From: an uncultured Verrucomicrobiota bacterium
GTDB taxonomy: Bacteria > Verrucomicrobiota > Verrucomicrobiia > Limisphaerales > JADLHS01
Reading direction: 5' to 3'
Length of the DNA stretch: 19,974 nucleotides
Assembly (NCBI GenBank): GCA_937894935.1
Contig: CALAYC010000202.1
Span: 1 to 19,974, forward strand
How positions within the stretch are numbered: the first letter of the stretch is position 1; every line of letters starts with the position of its first letter. Of this stretch, positions 15,949 through 19,974 are shown one piece after another. Below the pieces are notes generated by a model. That model did not search any database, was not told the DNA's origin, and was given only the letters and a program-made list of their open reading frames with translations. The position numbers and the translations under genes were made by a program.

Positions 15949-17430
15949 TCAATTCCAGCGCATGGCGGGACTGCGAAACACCGCCAAGGCTTCCTTGACG
16001 CCAAACGCTGTGCGCGCTGCCTCGTGCCAGATTTGCTGATAGCGTGCCCAGGCGTTTTTTTCCGCGTTGGTGGGCGTGTATGGCTTGGCGTGCGGAACGC
16101 GTTGGCCGATGAGCAGCGTCATGTAACCTTCCATGCCGAACGTGTTTGAGGAATGGATGAAACGCGTTGACGCGAGGTTGCTCGGGCCGTTCTCGCGGTA
16201 GTATTCCACAATCGGTTCGGCGCCGTGCAATTTCACTTCATGCCGACACGTCTGCCAGAACAACGTATCGAGGCGGGTGTTGAAGCGATAATGAATGGAA
16301 AGAAAATCGCGGATGCTGTCCCACGCGTTCGCGCCGTACGTGTTGTAGTGCGCAATCAACGAAGGAGGCGGCTCGCACAGACTGTCGCTCAATGCTTCGG
16401 CGAGCGTGACGCACTGACTGCTGATGATGTGCAGCGCGGTTGCTTCGAGTGGTTCGACGAAACCCACGGCGTTGCCGATGCCAACGACGTTTTTTACCCA
16501 GTTGGCGTGATAACGGCCGCTGCGAAATTTCACGACGCGCGGCTCGTTCGTAATCTTCGGATTTTTCTTCAGAAATTCCTGTTTGGCGGCGTCATCGCTG
16601 ATGAACTGAGACGAATAGACATAGCCGCGATTGATGAAATGCTCGTGATCAATCCGCCAACACCAGCCGGCGTCCATCGTTTCCGCTGTTGTGTAAGGTT
16701 GAATGATGTCGTCGCCTCGTTCCCAACCACCGATGATCGCGCGGTCGCAGAACAGAGTGTCCGTGTAACTGATGAATTCCGAGCCGAGCGCGCGTCCGAG
16801 CAGTTCGCTGCGAAAACCTGAAGCGTCCACATAAAGATCGGCGGCGAACCGTGCGCCGGTTTCGCTGACGAGTGCGGCAATTCCCTCGGAGCCGGTTTCG
16901 GGAGTGACGGTGGCATCAATGATTTCGACCTTTAAATTGCGGGCGACGTTTTCAAGCCAGCCAACGAGTTTCTTGTTTTCAATGTGGAATGCGTGGCAGT
17001 TGTGGAACTGTAACGAGCCGTCAGGATTGCGCGGGAAAACTTTATTGCGCGGCATCATCGCGCTGGCGTAGCCGAGGCACGGTACATCGTCGCCAACGAA
17101 GAAACCGTTGTTGCGCGAGAGATGTTCGTAGCGTTGCAGATATTCAGCGGCGAACGTGTAATAAAATTCCCGGCGCGGTCCCCACAGGAAATGAATGCCC
17201 ATTTTCCAAATGGGTTGGGCCTGCGCGTAAAAATCTTTGGCGGGCAACTTGAGCGTTTGAAAGAAGTGCGTAAGGAAAGTGGTGGACGTGCCTTCACCGA
17301 CGCCGATGACGCCGATGTCGGGGCTGCGAATCACGCGGACGGAAAGTTGCGGAAGCTGCCGTTTGAGTGTGACGGCGGTCATCAAACCGGCGCTACCCGC
17401 GCCGAGGACCAGAACTGAATTGATGCGCAC
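15949..17430 (-). CDS. Flavin-dependent tryptophan-halogenase-family protein
   Basis: This 493-residue protein is full length for the family, which chlorinates or brominates aromatic substrates using FADH2 from a partner reductase. The start is a GTG placed right at the Rossmann motif (GAGSAG, residues 10-15), followed by GVGEGT (43-48). The catalytic lysine equivalent to PrnA Lys79 is present as Lys76 (IWKMGIHF), and the catalytic glutamate equivalent to PrnA Glu346 as Glu329 (FVEPLEAT). The usual WxWxIP signature reads WCWRID (256-261), so its proline is replaced by aspartate. No flavin reductase or biosynthetic genes are nearby, so the substrate is unknown and could be free tryptophan, a peptide or another aromatic. 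It lies 109 nt downstream of the pseudopilin-like gene on the same strand with no terminator visible between, so co-transcription is likely. Its 3' end converges on the giant gene with a 17-nt gap. Confidence 0.9.
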   Translation of the reverse strand: MRINSVLVLGAGSAGLMTAVTLKRQLPQLSVRVIRSPDIGVIGVGEGTSTTFLTHFFQTLKLPAKDFYAQAQPIWKMGIHFLWGPRREFYYTFAAEYLQRYEHLSRNNGFFVGDDVPCLGYASAMMPRNKVFPRNPDGSLQFHNCHAFHIENKKLVGWLENVARNLKVEIIDATVTPETGSEGIAALVSETGARFAADLYVDASGFRSELLGRALGSEFISYTDTLFCDRAIIGGWERGDDIIQPYTTAETMDAGWCWRIDHEHFINRGYVYSSQFISDDAAKQEFLKKNPKITNEPRVVKFRSGRYHANWVKNVVGIGNAVGFVEPLEATALHIISSQCVTLAEALSDSLCEPPPSLIAHYNTYGANAWDSIRDFLSIHYRFNTRLDTLFWQTCRHEVKLHGAEPIVEYYRENGPSNLASTRFIHSSNTFGMEGYMTLLIGQRVPHAKPYTPTNAEKNAWARYQQIWHEAARTAFGVKEALAVFRSPAMRWN

Positions 17431-17539
17431 AGAGAATCGGTGGCTGTTGGGCTGCCGGGTTTCTGATCAAACGCCTAAGTTGAGATCGATCTTGATCCGC
17501 ACTGATTGAGAATCGGGCTACGATTCGCCTTATCGGTGG

Positions 17540-18364
17540 TCAGGGATCAATGTTTTGTTCATTCGGCGGGATCGACCAGTTAAATTCGTAGTGTGGGAGA
17601 TTGTCGTTGTTCCAGCGCGAGCGCCAATAAGTGTTGGACGGATTTATCACATCGCGCCGCTTTGGTGCTTCCGCATGTCCGTCAGCAAACATGAGAACGG
17701 TACGACGATTATGGCGATTGGAAGGGAATTCCTGCCCGTTTGAATTGCCACCGGTCGCCTTGGGATCAATGCTCCCGTCGAACGTGCCGTCCGGTTTGCT
17801 GTCGCCAATCATAATCATATCCGCAGGGCGTTTGACCTGAGAATCTTTAACTTCGCCGACGACATTAACGTCGCCGCCCAGACCGAGTTGAGGCGTGCCG
17901 GGATCTTTCAACCCCCAATCGTTATAGCCGTAAGAAAACCGGGTGGTGGAACTGATGCCCAAGGGATCAAAAGCTCCTGAAGGAGCGGTTGCGCCCAGAC
18001 TGTTGTTTAAATTGGTGTCCCATGCTGAATTGGCGTTTGCAGAGGGGCAATAGAACATGGCCCGGTTGGTGCCAATTTCTGAAAAAAGACGGACCGGCCA
18101 GACAAAATAGAAAGAGGCATTCAACCAGAGGCAGCCGGGGTATTTCTGGTGATTGTTGACATACATCAGCGTGGCAATTCCGATTTGCCGAGCATTGTTC
18201 AGGCACGCTGTTTGTTTGGCTTTCGATTTCGCTTTGGCCAGCGCTGGTAACAGCATGGCCGCAAGAATGGCGATAATGGCAATCACCACCAACAATTCGA
18301 TCAGGGTGAAAGCACGTCGCATGCGGTGAGGAACGCAGTGATTTTTGTCAGGTGGATATGTCAT
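17540..18364 (-). CDS. Second pseudopilin-like protein with H-X9-DG tail motif
   Basis: A paralogue of the protein at 5930-6811, 274 residues from the ATG at 18364; a GTG at 18379 would add five residues and an ATG at 18322 would remove fourteen. No Shine-Dalgarno sequence separates these, so ATG 18364 is chosen on codon type. The leader ends MRRA|FTLIELL, with Ala at -1 and the conserved Glu at +5. The following helix and the KAKxKAKQTACLNN segment are almost identical to the paralogue, as are PADMIM(L/I)GD and RWNNDN. The H-X9-DG motif reads HNRRTVLMFADG. Cleavage by a prepilin peptidase and inner-membrane or pseudopilus localisation are inferred from the family. It is followed on the same strand by the halogenase gene, mirroring the pseudopilin-enzyme order seen at 5930-9302. 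Palindromic site D lies upstream. Confidence 0.92.
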   Translation of the reverse strand: MTYPPDKNHCVPHRMRRAFTLIELLVVIAIIAILAAMLLPALAKAKSKAKQTACLNNARQIGIATLMYVNNHQKYPGCLWLNASFYFVWPVRLFSEIGTNRAMFYCPSANANSAWDTNLNNSLGATAPSGAFDPLGISSTTRFSYGYNDWGLKDPGTPQLGLGGDVNVVGEVKDSQVKRPADMIMIGDSKPDGTFDGSIDPKATGGNSNGQEFPSNRHNRRTVLMFADGHAEAPKRRDVINPSNTYWRSRWNNDNLPHYEFNWSIPPNEQNIDP

Positions 18365-18441
18365 GGATGGTTGGGGCACGGGCTCAATGATTGGCGTAGG
18401 TGATTCTATAAATCACGGTAGCTTGATACCGCGTTGGGGCA

Positions 18442-18461
18442 TGTCGCATGTTTGTGCGACA
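18442..18461. promoter_or_regulatory. Palindromic site D, upstream of the pseudopilin-halogenase pair
   Basis: A perfect palindrome: TGTCGCA and TGCGACA, 6-nt spacer TGTTTG. It lies 77 nt upstream of the ATG at 18364 on the minus strand, in the 197-nt gap between that start and the end of the response-regulator gene. Site C has nearly the same spacer (TATTTG), so the two match beyond the palindrome arms. No convincing -35/-10 pair overlaps it. Confidence 0.55.
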
Positions 18462-18561
18462 ATTGCGGACAGATATCGCCGAGAAGAGAAGTGAGCGCGA
18501 GAACGTGAGATCGGTACGATGAAGCGGTTCGTTATTGGAGCGACGGGAGCGGCGAAGAAAA

Positions 18562-19200
18562 TTATTTGTCCTTCGATTTATTGAAGTAATGCATCACGGC
18601 TTCGGTGCGGGAATGGACGTGCAGTTTTTCGTAGATGCGCCGGATGTAAGTCCGCGTGGTGTCGAGGCTGATCTGTAACTTCGCGCTGATCTGTTTGTAG
18701 GCGTGGCCTTCGGCAAGGAGTTGTAAAACTTCTCGTTCGCGAGTGGACAGACTTTCTGCGGGATGATCGTCTGCAGGCATTTCCTGAAAATATTTCACGA
18801 CCTTCCGCGCGATGGACATGGACATCGGCGAGCCGCCCAGATAGACCTCGCGAATGGCTTCAACGAGTTTTTCCGGATTGGCGCGCTTCAGCAGATAGCC
18901 GCTTGCGCCGGCTTTCAAAGCGCGAAAGATCAGGTCCGCGTCTTCATAGACCGTCAGCATCAGGATGTGCAGTTTCGGTAGCGCAAGTTTGAGTTGTCGC
19001 GTGCATTCGATGCCGTCGATGACGGGCATGTTGATATCCATCAGGACAACATCGGGCGGAGACAGCGGGATTTGTTCAAGCGCTTTTCGGGCGGTGGAAT
19101 AAGTGCCGAGACAGGTGAATTCCTTCTTGGCCTGAACATATTCGGCGATGCTGTCTCGCACGCCCGCGTCGTCATCCACAATCGAGAATGTGATATTCAT
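18562..19200 (-). CDS. Two-component response regulator, NarL/LuxR type
   Basis: This 212-residue protein has a receiver domain at about residues 3-120: acidic pocket Asp9-Asp11, phospho-acceptor Asp55 (VLMDINMP), Thr83 and Lys105. The LuxR-type helix-turn-helix covers about 150-200 (LSTREREVLQLLAEG...ISLDTTRTYIRRIYEKLHVHSRTEAV). It is expected to be phosphorylated by a histidine kinase and to bind DNA as a dimer in the cytoplasm. No kinase gene is in the window, so it is an orphan here. The ATG at 19200 puts the receiver's first strand at the normal distance. The open frame extends to 19557, but that extension would overlap the divergent LamG gene and has no family resemblance; an ATG at 19230 is the only near alternative. 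Its targets cannot be read from sequence, though a palindrome of the shared type (site E) lies upstream. Confidence 0.93.
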   Translation of the reverse strand: MNITFSIVDDDAGVRDSIAEYVQAKKEFTCLGTYSTARKALEQIPLSPPDVVLMDINMPVIDGIECTRQLKLALPKLHILMLTVYEDADLIFRALKAGASGYLLKRANPEKLVEAIREVYLGGSPMSMSIARKVVKYFQEMPADDHPAESLSTREREVLQLLAEGHAYKQISAKLQISLDTTRTYIRRIYEKLHVHSRTEAVMHYFNKSKDK

Positions 19201-19287
19201 CGGCTTGGTTTCCGAAGGGATGATGAACATGGGAACGTCACAGCGGGAGACTAATTTTATTCGAGTGAGGCGGCAATCTTCGTTTGG

Positions 19288-19307
19288 TGTCACCCAAAGA
19301 TGCGACA
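19288..19307. promoter_or_regulatory. Palindromic site E, between the divergent response-regulator and LamG genes
   Basis: A degenerate copy: TGTCACC and TGCGACA with a 6-nt spacer, the right arm perfect and the left arm 5/7. Read on the minus strand, the 23-nt block at 19288-19310 matches site D at 20 of 23 positions, including the TTTG in the spacer. It lies 87 nt from the response-regulator start and 141 nt from the LamG start, in the 248-nt divergent gap. It could serve either gene or both. Confidence 0.4.
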
Positions 19308-19448
19308 TGCACGGAATGAGAGCGGGATAGATAAGTTTACCGTCAACATTACCCAATATCATTTTGCGCAGGGCGGTTTTGTCTTCTGCCGCCGAGGGGC
19401 GCAATGCATTTGGGTAATTGGCACAACCTCGACAAAAAACCGACCGAC

Positions 19449-19974
19449 ATGAAAAACCAAACCCAACCCTGGAAAAATCGCCTCGGGAGAACCCTGGCAA
19501 AAATGACCGCTGGCGCTGCGGTGCTGGCCGCAGCACCCGCTGCCGACGCACAAACAATGCTTCATCGCTGGAGCTTTAACGGCGACGGAACGGATTCAAT
19601 TGGCGGCGCAAACGCAACTCTGGTCGGTGCTGCCACATTCGGCCCGAGTGACTTGCAAGTGCCGGGCGGTGGACCTTTTGCCAATTACGCGGACGTCAAC
19701 ATTGCCAACACGCTTAACACGAATCCCAGTCTTACAGTGGAAAGCTGGTTCACATTGAACGCGCTTCAGGATTGGTCGAAGGTGTGGATGTTCGGGCAGG
19801 ATACCAGTGGCGAGCCGTCCTTGTCTTACATCGGTCTGACGCCGCGAACCGGCTTGGGTGGTAATCCGCCCAAAGTAGATTTCAATCCGACGAATGCGAA
19901 CGAGTTCAATACTTCCGGCGGAGTGAACCCTCCGGCATTAGCGTTGGGGGTCACGTATCAAGCGGTCGCCGTCC
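19449..19974 (+). CDS. Secreted LamG-domain protein, 5' part only
   Basis: An open frame with no stop runs from the ATG at 19449 to the end of the window (175 codons visible). Residues 1-35 form a signal peptide (basic start, alanine-rich core, ending ADAQ). From residue 37 there is a LamG/concanavalin-like domain beginning MLHRWSFNGDGTDSIGG and continuing with DWSKVWMFGQD. It is clearly homologous to the first, second and fourth LamG domains of the giant protein at 9548-15931. Here the LamG domain comes directly after the signal peptide, so the protein is not a simple copy of that giant. What follows downstream cannot be seen. It is divergent from the response-regulator gene. No strong Shine-Dalgarno sequence is seen before the ATG. 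Confidence 0.88.
   Translation, partial: MKNQTQPWKNRLGRTLAKMTAGAAVLAAAPAADAQTMLHRWSFNGDGTDSIGGANATLVGAATFGPSDLQVPGGGPFANYADVNIANTLNTNPSLTVESWFTLNALQDWSKVWMFGQDTSGEPSLSYIGLTPRTGLGGNPPKVDFNPTNANEFNTSGGVNPPALALGVTYQAVAV

Noticed and set aside
16225..16821. 198-codon plus-strand open frame inside the halogenase gene
   Set aside because: It is antisense to conserved halogenase motifs, has no domain, and is a by-product of codon bias.
19201..19557. N-terminal extension of the response regulator up to 19557
   Set aside because: The added residues match nothing in the family and would overlap the divergent LamG gene's signal peptide; the receiver domain begins at the ATG at 19200.

Overview
The window looks like chromosomal DNA of a free-living Verrucomicrobiota bacterium, probably of the Pedosphaera/Limisphaerales type. 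The reasons are two pseudopilin-like proteins with the FTLIELLVVIAIIAILAAML leader helix and an H-X9-DG tail motif, a giant secreted protein with autotransporter-associated beta-strand repeats, LamG-rich giant proteins, very weak Shine-Dalgarno signals, and long intergenic leaders. This assignment is inferred from protein style, not from a marker gene. No mobile element, tRNA, rRNA or CRISPR array was seen.

Layout. 1-232: the end of an upstream transcription unit (terminator hairpin) and a leader with a palindrome. 233-5773 (+): an 1846-residue secreted beta-helix protein with a large internal duplication. 5809-5848: a strong terminator, then a second copy of the palindrome. 5930-9302 (+): a two-gene unit made of a pseudopilin-like protein and a secreted glutaminase-A-family protein, closed by a strong terminator. 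9548-15931 (+): a 2127-residue mosaic protein with a sugar-dehydrogenase-type propeller, two CxxCH haem sites, Ig-like modules and four LamG-like domains. 15949-18364 (-): a flavin-dependent halogenase-family gene (15949-17430) downstream of a second pseudopilin-like gene (17540-18364). 18562-19200 (-): a NarL/LuxR-type response regulator. 19449-end (+): the 5' part of another secreted LamG protein, which runs off the window.

How it fits together. Almost every product is predicted to be exported and to act at or outside the cell surface, and the one regulator is an orphan response regulator. Twice, a pseudopilin-like gene sits directly upstream of an enzyme gene on the same strand. The clearest unexplained signal is a quasi-palindrome of the form TGTSGCN-N6-TGCSACR (S = C or G), found in all five upstream regions of the window's transcription units (88-107, 5871-5890, 9412-9431, 18442-18461, 19288-19307). 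This suggests a shared operator or regulon for exported proteins. The second unexplained signal is a C-terminal module ending in RFFRL/RFYRV, shared by the two giant proteins in place of a beta-barrel or any sorting signal I recognise.
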